DNA of 9,441 nt from Dehalococcoidia bacterium (GCA_007126855.1 SLAK01000365.1:1-9441); one strand, 5' to 3'; positions 1 to 6,168 are shown, counted from the stretch's first letter. The notes: generated from the letters alone by a model not told the origin. Numbers and translations: made by a program.

Positions 1-432
<432 letters not shown>

Positions 433-462
433 AGCTTCGGTTGATCCTTTCCTTCTGCCGGA

Positions 463-933
463 CTACCAGCGGTAGTGGACGAAGGCACGGTTTGCTTCGG
501 CCATACGGTGGGTATCGTCGCGGCGCTTGATGGCCGCGCCGGTGTTATTTGCAGCGTCGAGTAGTTCGGCAGCGAGTTTTTCGGCCATGGAGCGCCCGCT
601 GCGGGAGCGGGCGGAGTTGAGCAGCCAGCGCATGGCCAGCGCAAGCCGGCGATCGGGCCGGATCTCGACCGGCACCTGGTAGGTGGCGCCACCGACGCGC
701 CGGGGCTTGACTTCGAGCACCGGCGTAGCGTTGCGGAGTCCCTGCTGGAACACGTCGAGTGGGTCGCGGCCGGTCTGGGACTCAATGCGGTTGAAGGCGT
801 CGTAGACCACGCGCTCTGCGGTGCTCTTTCGTCCCTGGCGCATGACCTTGTTGATGAAGATCTGCACGTTGACGTTGCTGTAGCGTGCGTCAGGGGGAAT
901 GGGGCGCTTTTCGGGCTTGTTCCTGCGTGCCAT
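463..933 (-). CDS. rpsG: 30S ribosomal protein S7
   Basis: S7 binds the 3' major domain of 16S rRNA, nucleates assembly of the 30S head and lines the E site. The product is 156 residues, the normal bacterial length. Family landmarks run in order: MARRNKPEKRPIPPD at the N-terminus, INKVMRQGRKSTAERVVYDAF, NATPVLEVKPRRVGGATYQVP (the rRNA-binding beta hairpin region), RWLLNSARSRSGRSMAEKLA, and the C-terminal KRRDDTHRMAEANRAFVHYRW. The start is ATG 933, preceded by GGTGGAG with 10 nt spacing. It lies 30 bp after rpsL and 30 bp before fusA on the same strand, the standard str order. In E. coli S7 represses translation at the rpsL-rpsG junction; the 30-nt gap here is too short to show an equivalent long structured site. 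Confidence 0.98.
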   Translation of the reverse strand: MARRNKPEKRPIPPDARYSNVNVQIFINKVMRQGRKSTAERVVYDAFNRIESQTGRDPLDVFQQGLRNATPVLEVKPRRVGGATYQVPVEIRPDRRLALAMRWLLNSARSRSGRSMAEKLAAELLDAANNTGAAIKRRDDTHRMAEANRAFVHYRW

Positions 934-963
934 AGCTGTTGTTCTCCACCAGGCGCGCGGCGC

Positions 964-1398
964 TTAGCGGCCGCCGACCCTGCCTTCCTTGCGAGTACCG
1001 TATTTGCTTCGTGCCTGCTTGCGATTGTTGACGCCGGTAGCATCGAGGGCGCCACGGACGATGTGATAGCGCACGCCGGGGAGGTCTTTGACACGGCCAC
1101 CGCGGACGAGGACAACGGAGTGTTCCTGCAGGGAGTGGCCCTCACCCGGGATGTAGGCGGTGACTTCCATGCCGTTGGTGAGACGGACACGGGCGACCTT
1201 GCGAAGCGCGGAGTTCGGCTTCTTCGGGGTCTGGGTACGCACCTGCGTGCAGACGCCGCGTTTTTGAGGCGAGCCGTTGCCAGCGACGCGGGTCATGCGG
1301 CCGGTGTGGCTGTTGTAGTTAAAGAGAAGGGCGGGCGCGCCGGGCTTCTTCCCTTTTTGCTTGCGCCTCTTCCGAACAAGCTGGTTGATTGTCGGCAT
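964..1398 (-). CDS. rpsL: 30S ribosomal protein S12, long form
   Basis: S12 sits at the decoding centre and affects tRNA selection and streptomycin response. I start it at ATG 1398 (MPTINQLVRKRR), preceded by GGAGAG with 5 nt spacing; an ATG six codons further upstream has no such support. The product is 144 residues against about 124 in E. coli. The extra length lies between the N-terminal tail and SPQKRGVC (about residues 24-42, LLFNYNSHTGRMTRVAGN), matching the position of the extra segment in Bacillus S12. Conserved loops are intact: PKKPNSALRK (Lys59/Lys60) and GGRVKDLPGVRYH (Lys104, and Asp105, the residue that RimO methylthiolates in other bacteria). Both lysine sites where streptomycin-resistance changes arise are wild type, so no resistance allele is seen. 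It is the first gene of the operon, with a leader of about 220 nt. Confidence 0.98.
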   Translation of the reverse strand: MPTINQLVRKRRKQKGKKPGAPALLFNYNSHTGRMTRVAGNGSPQKRGVCTQVRTQTPKKPNSALRKVARVRLTNGMEVTAYIPGEGHSLQEHSVVLVRGGRVKDLPGVRYHIVRGALDATGVNNRKQARSKYGTRKEGRVGGR

Positions 1399-1435
1399 GA
1401 CTGCTCTCCACGGCAAACGGCGAGGGTGGTCGCCC

Positions 1436-1516
1436 TCACGAATTGATCTGGTTGGAACGTCGCCATTCCGGACGATACTGTTCCGGGCACGAAAGAAGGT
1501 CGAAAAGCCTGTTCAT
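1436..1516 (-). CDS. Possible 26-residue leader peptide before rpsL
   Basis: An ATG at 1516, read on the minus strand, opens a frame of 26 codons beginning MNRLFDLLSCPEQYRPEW and ending in TGA 37 nt before the rpsL start. GGCGGAG places its GGAG 8 nt before this ATG, a better SD than several real genes here have. It lies wholly inside the predicted rpsL leader, and its start codon sits at the centre of the 14-bp palindrome at 1509-1522, so folding could hide it. I do not recognise the peptide. It could be a regulatory upstream ORF, or chance in a 220-nt leader; without homologues the second is at least as likely. Confidence 0.22.
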   Translation of the reverse strand: MNRLFDLLSCPEQYRPEWRRSNQINS

Positions 1517-1522
1517 GAACAG
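1509..1522. promoter_or_regulatory. 14-bp perfect palindrome in rpsL leader
   Basis: CTGTTCATGAACAG is its own reverse complement. It lies roughly 95-110 nt downstream of the predicted transcription start of the rpsL operon and 111 nt before rpsL. As DNA it resembles a dimeric repressor operator with a GTTC-AT-GAAC core. As RNA it could form only a 5-bp stem with a 4-nt CAUG loop. It contains the start codon of the possible leader peptide. The binding factor is unknown; the Gram-positive LexA box has the opposite half-site order (GAAC-N4-GTTC), so I do not call it an SOS box. Confidence 0.4.
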
Positions 1523-1624
1523 CACTCCGCCCAATTGCAGGTGGAACGGAGCCGTTTTCAAGCACTCAGCTTTGCGACCTGCCAGGAACAATGCGGCTGG
1601 TCTTTCACGAAGCGCCGACTGCAA

Positions 1625-1652
1625 AGGCTAGCACAGCACGACGAAGAGTCAA
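1625..1652 (-). promoter_or_regulatory. Promoter of the rpsL-rpsG-fusA operon
   Basis: On the minus strand there is TTGACT (1652-1647), a 16-nt spacer, then TAGCCT (1630-1625), which fits TAnnnT. The spacer ends in TGC, giving an extended -10. Transcription would start near 1618, leaving a leader of about 220 nt to the rpsL ATG at 1398. It is the best housekeeping-type promoter I can see upstream of the operon. The 16-nt spacer is one base short of the usual optimum. Confidence 0.5.
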
Positions 1653-1789
1653 CTGTCGAACGTTGTCCTGCGCATTGCCGTTGTATTGCACTCTAGCGAG
1701 CGGACCGGCTACGCGCCAGCGCTTTCCGGGGCACCAGATGGCTACTCAACTGACCCTGTCGATGGCTCGTCAATGGATGCCGACTGCCG

Positions 1790-1818
1790 TCTATACCACT
1801 AGGTGTTTCCCCTGACCA
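1790..1818 (-). promoter_or_regulatory. Weak second promoter candidate for the str operon
   Basis: Read on the minus strand, TGGTCA (1818-1813) and TATAGA (1795-1790) are separated by 17 nt, with TGG before the -10 hexamer (extended -10). The -35 matches consensus at four of six positions. It would add about 170 nt to the leader. It overlaps the hairpin at 1802-1827. This is weaker than the candidate at 1625-1652 and could be chance. Confidence 0.2.
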
Positions 1819-1827
1819 GGAAACGCC
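1802..1827 (+). other. Orphan hairpin, 9-bp stem
   Basis: GGTGTTTCC and GGAAACGCC flank an 8-nt loop. As plus-strand RNA they pair along all nine positions with one G-U wobble; as minus-strand RNA one pair becomes a C-A mismatch. There is no T-run on either side, so it is not an obvious intrinsic terminator, and no plus-strand gene in the window lies upstream of it. Confidence 0.35.
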
Positions 1828-1854
1828 AGGCGACAACGTCCTCCCCGTCGCAGG

Positions 1855-1873
1855 GGGCGCGGCCGGCGCGCCC
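1855..1873. other. GC-only inverted repeat, 7-bp arms
   Basis: GGGCGCG and CGCGCCC flank a 5-nt GCCGG loop. It lies 28 bp after the hairpin at 1802-1827 and 20 bp before the heptad repeat. In such GC-rich sequence an inverted repeat of this size may be chance. No T-run follows on either strand. Confidence 0.3.
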
Positions 1874-1892
1874 GGTCCGCCCCCACCCCAAC

Positions 1893-1927
1893 CGATTTAC
1901 GATTTGCGATTGACGATTGGCGATTAG
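1893..1927. repeat. Five CGATTNN heptad tandem repeats
   Basis: Five head-to-tail 7-bp units can be read without gaps: CGATTTA, CGATTTG, CGATTGA, CGATTGG, CGATTAG. The five-base core CGATT is invariant and the last two bases vary. On the other strand it reads as NNAATCG units. The array is non-coding and sits about 155 bp before the LysM gene. It resembles the short tandemly repeated heptamers (STRR) described in cyanobacteria, and I recall similar AATCG arrays in Chloroflexota genomes. Its function is unknown. It is too short and too degenerate to be a CRISPR. Confidence 0.8.
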
Positions 1928-2020
1928 GGCGCGCCGCCACGATCGCGCGTGTGGCGCATGCGGGTGGGCGGCTTTCGTTTATTGCCGCGGGCGCTGAAAT
2001 TTGTGTTTGCCGGAGGGTTT

Positions 2021-2074
2021 GCCTGCGGTTGCGGGCCGTGTCAGCATACACGGCAGGCGGGGCCCGCTGCCGTG
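2021..2074 (+). promoter_or_regulatory. Alternative hairpins in the LysM gene leader
   Basis: Three arms compete. Arm A, GCCGTGT (2035-2041), pairs with ACACGGC (2048-2054) around a 6-nt loop. Arm B, CACGGCAG (2049-2056), pairs perfectly with arm C, CTGCCGTG (2067-2074); inside that stem, past a bulged G, CGG and CCG can add three pairs around a GGC loop. A and C cannot both bind B. A third segment, GCCTGC (2021-2026), also matches GCAGGC (2053-2058). Arm C ends on the first G of the SD of the next gene, so the B:C stem abuts and may partly mask the ribosome binding site, while A:B would free it. No T-run follows, so this would act on translation, or as a DNA operator, rather than by termination. 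Confidence 0.5.
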
Positions 2075-2079
2075 AGGTG
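2074..2079 (+). promoter_or_regulatory. Ribosome binding site fixing the GTG 2085 start
   Basis: GAGGTG with 5 nt spacing to GTG 2085 is a good SD and decides this non-ATG start. Its first base is also the last base of the leader stem at 2049-2074. Confidence 0.6.
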
Positions 2080-2084
2080 CCAGT

Positions 2085-2894
2085 GTGAGCTATCCAGGGG
2101 ACGAAGCGGATCTCGACGCGGTCTGTGAGTATCTCGGCCTCGTCGACGACGCAGAATCACACGCTACGTATTCGACTGAAGCGCACCGCTGTTACCGGCT
2201 GCCGAATCCGACGCGGATCGCGTCGGCGCACCAGGAGCGCTTTTGCCTGGGTGCGAATCATGTGGACTGCCCCGTCTTCCGCGGCGAAGGTGTGGCACAG
2301 ACCACCCGGACTGCGACGGCGCCGCCACCTCCACCGCCGCAGCGCGAGGCCGAGCCCGCCGGTGCGGTGCGCGGCCCGGAGCAGCCACCAGCCAGGCGCC
2401 AGCAACAACGGCCCCGGCGCGACCCGGGCACGCTGGGTCCGCGCCCACGGCCGGGCGGGATCAGCATGCCAGCGGCGACCATCGGCCTGCTGGGGCTCGC
2501 GATCGCGATCGTGGGTCTGGCTTTCATCACGCAGCAGATATTGAGCGGTAACGGGGACTCCGAGCCGCCCCTCGACACGCTGGGGACGCAACAGGCACTG
2601 GAAGCGGAAGCCACGCAAACTGCGGCCGCCATGGCGCCCGGGGAAACCCCGGACGACGGCACGGACGCAGTCGAACCCGGCGACGACGATGGGCTGGCAC
2701 CCGATCCGGATGTGACTCCGGACGACGCTGACGTCCCGGACGGGGACATCACCTACACAGTACAGCCGGGGGACACGTGCTTCGGACTGGCGACGGAGTA
2801 CGGGACCACGGTGGACGAAATCGTTGCGGCGAACCCGGACCTCGATGAGGACTGCGCACTGATAGCCGGCACGGACATCATCATCCCGCAATAG
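2085..2894 (+). CDS. Membrane-anchored LysM protein with N-terminal Cys/His module
   Basis: The product is 269 residues from GTG 2085. Residues 10-65 form a compact module with Cys14, Cys36, Cys54 and Cys62 plus His34, His49 and His59 (CEYLGL, HRCYRL, HQERFCLGANHVDCPVF). Residues 70-127 are a Pro/Arg-rich linker. Residues 128-152 (MPAATIGLLGLAIAIVGLAF) are one transmembrane helix. With arginines before it and an acidic Asp/Glu-rich stretch after it (about 155-222), the N-terminus should be cytoplasmic and the C-terminus outside. Residues 224-268 are a LysM domain (YTVQPGDTCFGLATEYGTTV to IAGTDIIIP), a fold that binds N-acetylglucosamine-containing glycans such as peptidoglycan. Cys232 and Cys257 within the LysM could form a disulfide. 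I recall the CxYLGL...HRC...HQxxCL...CP module from Chloroflexota proteins; its ligand (zinc, Fe-S or none) is not known to me. No enzyme domain is present. A structural or sensing role at the envelope is inference. Confidence 0.85.
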   Translation: MSYPGDEADLDAVCEYLGLVDDAESHATYSTEAHRCYRLPNPTRIASAHQERFCLGANHVDCPVFRGEGVAQTTRTATAPPPPPPQREAEPAGAVRGPEQPPARRQQQRPRRDPGTLGPRPRPGGISMPAATIGLLGLAIAIVGLAFITQQILSGNGDSEPPLDTLGTQQALEAEATQTAAAMAPGETPDDGTDAVEPGDDDGLAPDPDVTPDDADVPDGDITYTVQPGDTCFGLATEYGTTVDEIVAANPDLDEDCALIAGTDIIIPQ

Positions 2895-2902
2895 CAACAG
2901 GC

Positions 2903-3544
2903 CTAACGCACGGCTTCGAACTCCTCATCCGTGAGAAGACCGGGCATGGCTATGTCGTAATGATGCTGAGCGACCCAGTCTTCGCGGGCTATCCAGTGGC
3001 CCGGATGGGATTTCCAGCCGTGCGCGACAGCTTCGATCCACGACCAGTCCGACCAGCAGAGTAGCGCCAGGTCCAGGTCGCGCCTGGCCACGTGCCGGAT
3101 GGCGCCCATGCTCGGCCGATTCCGCCGCTTCCCCGGCTCCACCTTGTCGGCGATGAGAATGATCTTGGCAATCTGGGTCATGTGGGGGATGCCGAGGGTG
3201 TGAGCCTCGATTGCTTCGAGCACATCGTCGTCGACGACCCGAAAGCGATCGCGGAGGACGGCTGCTGCAATGGGCCCATGCAGCACGATGGGGCTGCGTT
3301 CGTCGTCTTCGTCCGGTTTGATGCCCACCTGGCGCGCGTGTTCGAGCTGCTGCGCGGGCGGGAGGTGGCGGAAGAGGTCGTGGCCCCAGGAAGCGAGCGC
3401 GACGCGTTGCGGGTCGACGTCCCAATAGCGGGCGAGGGCCCCGGCTTCGTCCGCGACGCGGCGCACATGGTTGAGCAGGCCGGCAGGGCGCGATTCCATT
3501 TCTTGCTGTACCGCGGCGAGCTGGCGTTCGATTTGCTTATTCAT
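2903..3544 (-). CDS. HD-domain phosphohydrolase, YqeK-like
   Basis: The product is 213 residues with a full set of HD metal ligands: His26 (LLNHVRRVADEA), His55-Asp56 (SWGHDLFRHL), His89 (SPIVLHGPIAAAV), His115 (IEAHTLGIPHMTQIAKII) and Asp133 (LIADKVEPGKR). The order and the LHG, AHT and ADKVEP motifs match the YqeK branch, whose characterised members split Ap4A symmetrically into two ADP. Substrate assignment here is by family only. Family members are usually 185-200 residues; the extra part is the Trp/His-rich C-terminus (WSDWSWIEAVAHGWKSHPGH). yqeK often neighbours nadD and rsfS, but neither is present. The ATG at 3544 has only a weak SD (GGGAT). The gene converges with the LysM gene, with 8 bp between stops and no visible terminator. 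Confidence 0.8.
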   Translation of the reverse strand: MNKQIERQLAAVQQEMESRPAGLLNHVRRVADEAGALARYWDVDPQRVALASWGHDLFRHLPPAQQLEHARQVGIKPDEDDERSPIVLHGPIAAAVLRDRFRVVDDDVLEAIEAHTLGIPHMTQIAKIILIADKVEPGKRRNRPSMGAIRHVARRDLDLALLCWSDWSWIEAVAHGWKSHPGHWIAREDWVAQHHYDIAMPGLLTDEEFEAVR

Positions 3545-3615
3545 CGACTATCCCAGTACATGTGGTGCGCCAGCGCGCACCCGTTGGATTGTATGCAGGC
3601 GGGCCAAGCCAGGCT

Positions 3616-4209
3616 ATGAACCGGGAACCGGAGTTCGAAGGCGTGCGTAGAATGCGGGGCATGGTTGCGCCGAACGTGCTTTCGGCTTTCTGGACGCCGC
3701 TCTGCGCGGTCGGGAGCCACGGGGAACGGGGGCCGAATGCACAGATCTGCGTATCGGTCTTCGGGGCGTCGATCGTGCCGGACCGGCCGCGGCTGCTGGT
3801 GAATCTCTCAAAGACGAACTACACGTGCGACCTGGTGCGGAAGTCGGGGACGCTAAGCGTGACGCTGCTAAGCGAGGCGCAGGTGGGCCTGCTGGAGACG
3901 CTGGGGTTGCAAAGCGGGCGCGATGGGGACAAGCTGGCGGGGCTTGAGTTCGAGCTTACGGGGCATGGAGACCCGGTGTTTCCAGGCGGTGTCGGGTTCG
4001 TGGCGGGGGAGGTCATCGAGGCGTTCGACCTGGGCGATGCGAGGGCCTACCTCGTGGCGGTACGGGAGCGGGAGACGTGGGCGGAAGAAGCTCGCCCCAT
4101 GCGGTGGCAAGAGGTGCGGGAGACGATCGGCGAGGACTTCCTGTTGCGCTGGCTGGCGAAGAGCGAGCGCGAGCAGGAGGCAGCCCGCCGGGTGATGAAG
4201 TGGCGGTAG
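3616..4209 (+). CDS. Flavin reductase-like FMN-binding protein
   Basis: The protein resembles the flavin_reduct (DIM6/NTAB, split-barrel) family, small flavoproteins that bind FMN and often supply reduced flavin to a monooxygenase. Typical features are the first strand and turn (FWTPLCAVGSHGERGPNAQI), the segment SVFGASIVPDRPRLLVNLSK followed by TNYTCDLVRKSGTLSVTLLS, then the DKLAGLEFEL region and a C-terminal strand plus helices. From ATG 3616 it has 197 residues, a usual length. The start is uncertain: 3616 (MNREPEF), 3652 and 3661 are in frame, all with poor SDs; homology begins only near 3661, and the open frame also reaches 3562. No partner monooxygenase is adjacent. The upstream gene is divergent and the downstream peptidase converges after 18 bp. 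The substrate is unknown. Confidence 0.75.
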   Translation: MNREPEFEGVRRMRGMVAPNVLSAFWTPLCAVGSHGERGPNAQICVSVFGASIVPDRPRLLVNLSKTNYTCDLVRKSGTLSVTLLSEAQVGLLETLGLQSGRDGDKLAGLEFELTGHGDPVFPGGVGFVAGEVIEAFDLGDARAYLVAVRERETWAEEARPMRWQEVRETIGEDFLLRWLAKSEREQEAARRVMKWR

Positions 4210-4213
4210 CAGA

Positions 4214-4226
4214 GGCCGCCGCGGCC
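4214..4226. terminator. Short GC hairpin between convergent stops
   Basis: GGCCG and CGGCC flank a 3-nt CCG loop inside the 18-bp gap between the flavin reductase-like and peptidase stops. The stem is only 5 bp and has no T-run, so this is a weak candidate for a shared bidirectional terminator. Confidence 0.2.
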
Positions 4227-4227
4227 G

Positions 4228-6123
4228 TCAGGCGAAGATGAGGTGCTGGCGGAGGAAGCGGTCAACGGCGGAGTAGAAGGCTTCGATGGTTTCGGTCTTG
4301 CGCCAGCCGTGCCCCTCGCCTTCGTAGACGTGGTACTCGTGGGGCACATTGCGCGCGCGCAGGGAGGCGACGATGGAGTCGCTCTGTTCGCGCGGGACAA
4401 CGCGGTCGATATCGCCCTGGAAGACGGCGACGGGGTCGACGATCTGGTCGGCGTGGAAGATGGGTGAGCGCTGGCGATAGACGGCTGCGGCGTCCGGCAG
4501 CGGGCCGAGGAGCGAATCCAGGTAACGTGACTCGAACTTATGGGTGTCGGCCGCCAGCGTGAACATGTTGGACACGCCGAAGAGGGAGATGCCGGCCTTG
4601 TAGAAGTGGGGCAATTCGACCAGCGACTGGAGGACGGTGAAGCCACCGGCGCTGCCGCCGAAGATGACCGCTTTGCTGTCGTCGGCCAGGCCGCGGTCCG
4701 CCAGTGCGCGGACGCCGTATTCAGAGTCTTTGACATCGTAGATGCCCCAGTTGCTGCGGAGCTTCTGCATGTATTCGCGGCCATAGCCAGTGCTGCCGCG
4801 GTAATTCACCAGCAGGACGGCATAGCCACGGGTGGCGAAGAACTGGGCCTGGGGGTTCCATGCGGCGGTCGCCGCGGAGGTTGGCCCGCCGTGCACGATG
4901 ACGACGACGGGTGGCGCCGCGTCTTTCTCCCGGCGCTCGCCCGGCGGGAGAAAGAGGATGCCGTGGGCTTCTTCGCCGTCGAAGGACTTCCAGCTAAAGG
5001 CCTGCGCTTCGGCGAGCTGTTCGATGGGGACGGTTTCGCCCGTGGCGCGGCGGAGAATTGCGGTGCGGAAGCCCTCGGCTTCCAGGTCGAAAAGCAGGAT
5101 ACGCGGCGGCTGGGTACCGCTGCTCCCGACGACCGTGAGCATGGCATCGGCAGGCGAGGCAGCGGGAGCGCCGAGAGACGTAACGCCGACATGAAGGTCG
5201 CGCAGGTCCGTGACGGCGCCGCCGGCATCGATGGAGATGAGGGTGTGGAAGTTCGCTTCGCTGCGAACGGCGTAGAGCGTGCCGTTACCGTCCACACTGA
5301 TGGTGCGCATACCCTGCTGCCAGGCCGGGGTGGCGTATTCAACGTCGCCGGCGGTGAGCTGCTGGACGGAGCCGTCCTTAAAGTCGTGGCGGTAGATGTG
5401 GCCCCAGCCGGTTTCGTCGGAGATGTAGTAGAGATAGCGGCCATCGGGGCTGAACACCGGCTGGAAGACTGCGACATCGTTGCTGCCGGCGAGGATTTCG
5501 CTGCCAGCGAGCCTGGGGGCGCCGTCCTCGGGGAGTTCGAGCTGAGCCAGGCGAAGCTCGGCGCCGTCCCAGGGCATGTTGGGGTGGTCCCACTCGATCC
5601 AGGCCAGGCGATCGCCGGTGGGGTGCCAGCAGGGCTGCATATAGAAGTCGCGGCCTTCGCCGATGCGGACCGGCCAGGCTGAGCCATCGCTGGCGACGAC
5701 GGCGATGGCATCGATGTCGTCGTAATTGTGGACGTAGGCGACCCAGCGGCCATCGGGCGATGCGACCGGGGTCGAGGCTGCGCCAAAGGCTGGCGTGATG
5801 GGCTCGGCGGGACCGCCGCGGAGGGGCTGGCGGTAGATACGCTGATCGTGCTGGCCGACGAAGAAGGCATGGCCGTGCGAGAGCGTGAAGTCGCCGCCGC
5901 CATAACCAACAAAGGCGCGGACAGAGAAATCAGCCGTGAGGTCGCGGGGGGAGGCTTCGTCCAGGCGCTGGACGACCAGGACACCACGGTCGGAGCGGCC
6001 TTCCATCCAGCCAAGGGTCTGCCCATCGCTATCCCAGCATGGTTCCGATAGGCGCAGGGAGACAGCGAGGCTTTTCGGCGTGATGGGACTCGGAAGAAGA
6101 CCGGGGATGGGCCTGGACGACAT
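4228..6123 (-). CDS. S9-family serine peptidase (acylaminoacyl/dipeptidyl peptidase type)
   Basis: Prolyl-oligopeptidase-clan enzyme that trims peptides; the product is 631 residues. The N-terminal half (about 20-350) is a beta-propeller with TolB/PD40-like blades, including TPVASPDGRWVAYVHNYD near 118-135 and PVFSPDGRYLYYISDETGW near 222-240. The C-terminal half (about 375-630) is an alpha/beta-hydrolase: oxyanion segment VVVIVHGGP (His411-Pro414), RGSTGYGREY, nucleophile elbow GGSAGG with Ser491, GDIDRVVP with catalytic Asp573, and EGEGHGW with His605. The triad is complete. No signal peptide or membrane segment is visible, so it should be cytoplasmic. ATG 6123 is preceded by GGAGG with 5 nt spacing. 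A weak extended -10 (TGGCACAAT on the minus strand) overlaps the GATTGTGC repeats upstream. Substrate preference (blocked N-terminus versus dipeptide release) cannot be read from sequence. Confidence 0.92.
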   Translation of the reverse strand: MSSRPIPGLLPSPITPKSLAVSLRLSEPCWDSDGQTLGWMEGRSDRGVLVVQRLDEASPRDLTADFSVRAFVGYGGGDFTLSHGHAFFVGQHDQRIYRQPLRGGPAEPITPAFGAASTPVASPDGRWVAYVHNYDDIDAIAVVASDGSAWPVRIGEGRDFYMQPCWHPTGDRLAWIEWDHPNMPWDGAELRLAQLELPEDGAPRLAGSEILAGSNDVAVFQPVFSPDGRYLYYISDETGWGHIYRHDFKDGSVQQLTAGDVEYATPAWQQGMRTISVDGNGTLYAVRSEANFHTLISIDAGGAVTDLRDLHVGVTSLGAPAASPADAMLTVVGSSGTQPPRILLFDLEAEGFRTAILRRATGETVPIEQLAEAQAFSWKSFDGEEAHGILFLPPGERREKDAAPPVVVIVHGGPTSAATAAWNPQAQFFATRGYAVLLVNYRGSTGYGREYMQKLRSNWGIYDVKDSEYGVRALADRGLADDSKAVIFGGSAGGFTVLQSLVELPHFYKAGISLFGVSNMFTLAADTHKFESRYLDSLLGPLPDAAAVYRQRSPIFHADQIVDPVAVFQGDIDRVVPREQSDSIVASLRARNVPHEYHVYEGEGHGWRKTETIEAFYSAVDRFLRQHLIFA

Positions 6124-6148
6124 GGGAACCTCCGGGAGGGTGTCGGGC

Positions 6149-6168
6149 GATTGTGCCAGAGATTGTGC
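6149..6168. repeat. Direct repeat GATTGTGC x2, 12-bp period
   Basis: GATTGTGC occurs at 6149-6156 and again at 6161-6168, separated by CAGA. It lies in the 100-bp divergent region between the peptidase and vapB starts, 26-45 bp before the peptidase ATG. It could be a regulator site for either gene, or chance. Confidence 0.35.

Larger units (their letters stand above)
1399..2084. other. Gap between divergent rpsL and LysM genes
   Basis: No convincing protein gene, tRNA, tmRNA, SRP RNA or 6S-like RNA is visible in this stretch of about 690 bases. It divides into three parts. Positions 1399-1660 look like the promoter and leader of the rpsL operon, read on the minus strand. Positions 1660-1880 hold a second weak minus-strand promoter candidate and two orphan inverted repeats. 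Positions 1893-2084 hold the heptad repeat and the structured leader of the LysM gene, read on the plus strand. Several open frames of 60-110 codons cross the region on both strands, but none has a good start and SD or a recognisable protein. The part from about 1440 to 1700 looks less GC-rich than the flanking genes, as expected for regulatory DNA. Confidence 0.7.

Noticed and set aside
964..1398. Streptomycin-resistance allele of rpsL
   Set aside because: Both key lysines (PKKPNS and RVKDLPG) are wild type.
1893..1927. CRISPR array or DnaA-box cluster
   Set aside because: The 7-bp units have no spacers, and CGATTNN does not match the TTATNCACA DnaA box.
1399..2084. tRNA, tmRNA, SRP RNA or a known riboswitch in the long gap
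   Set aside because: No T-arm GGTTCRA, no GGAAGGAAGCAG-type SRP loop, no tmRNA ends and no riboswitch core that I recognise on either strand.
2499..2506. GCGATCGC octamer (HIP1-like)
   Set aside because: A single copy inside the codons of the transmembrane helix (Leu-Ala-Ile-Ala-Ile), readily explained by coding; not evidence of a repeat family.
4540..5682. 380-codon plus-strand open frame
   Set aside because: It is antisense to the propeller and hydrolase parts of the S9 peptidase, which has a full catalytic triad. Its sequence is low-complexity Gly/Ala/Val/Asp with no recognisable domain, as expected from GC-biased third positions.
4806..6026. 406-codon minus-strand open frame
   Set aside because: It is a frame-shifted shadow of the peptidase gene, rich in Ser/Ala/Pro, with no domain.
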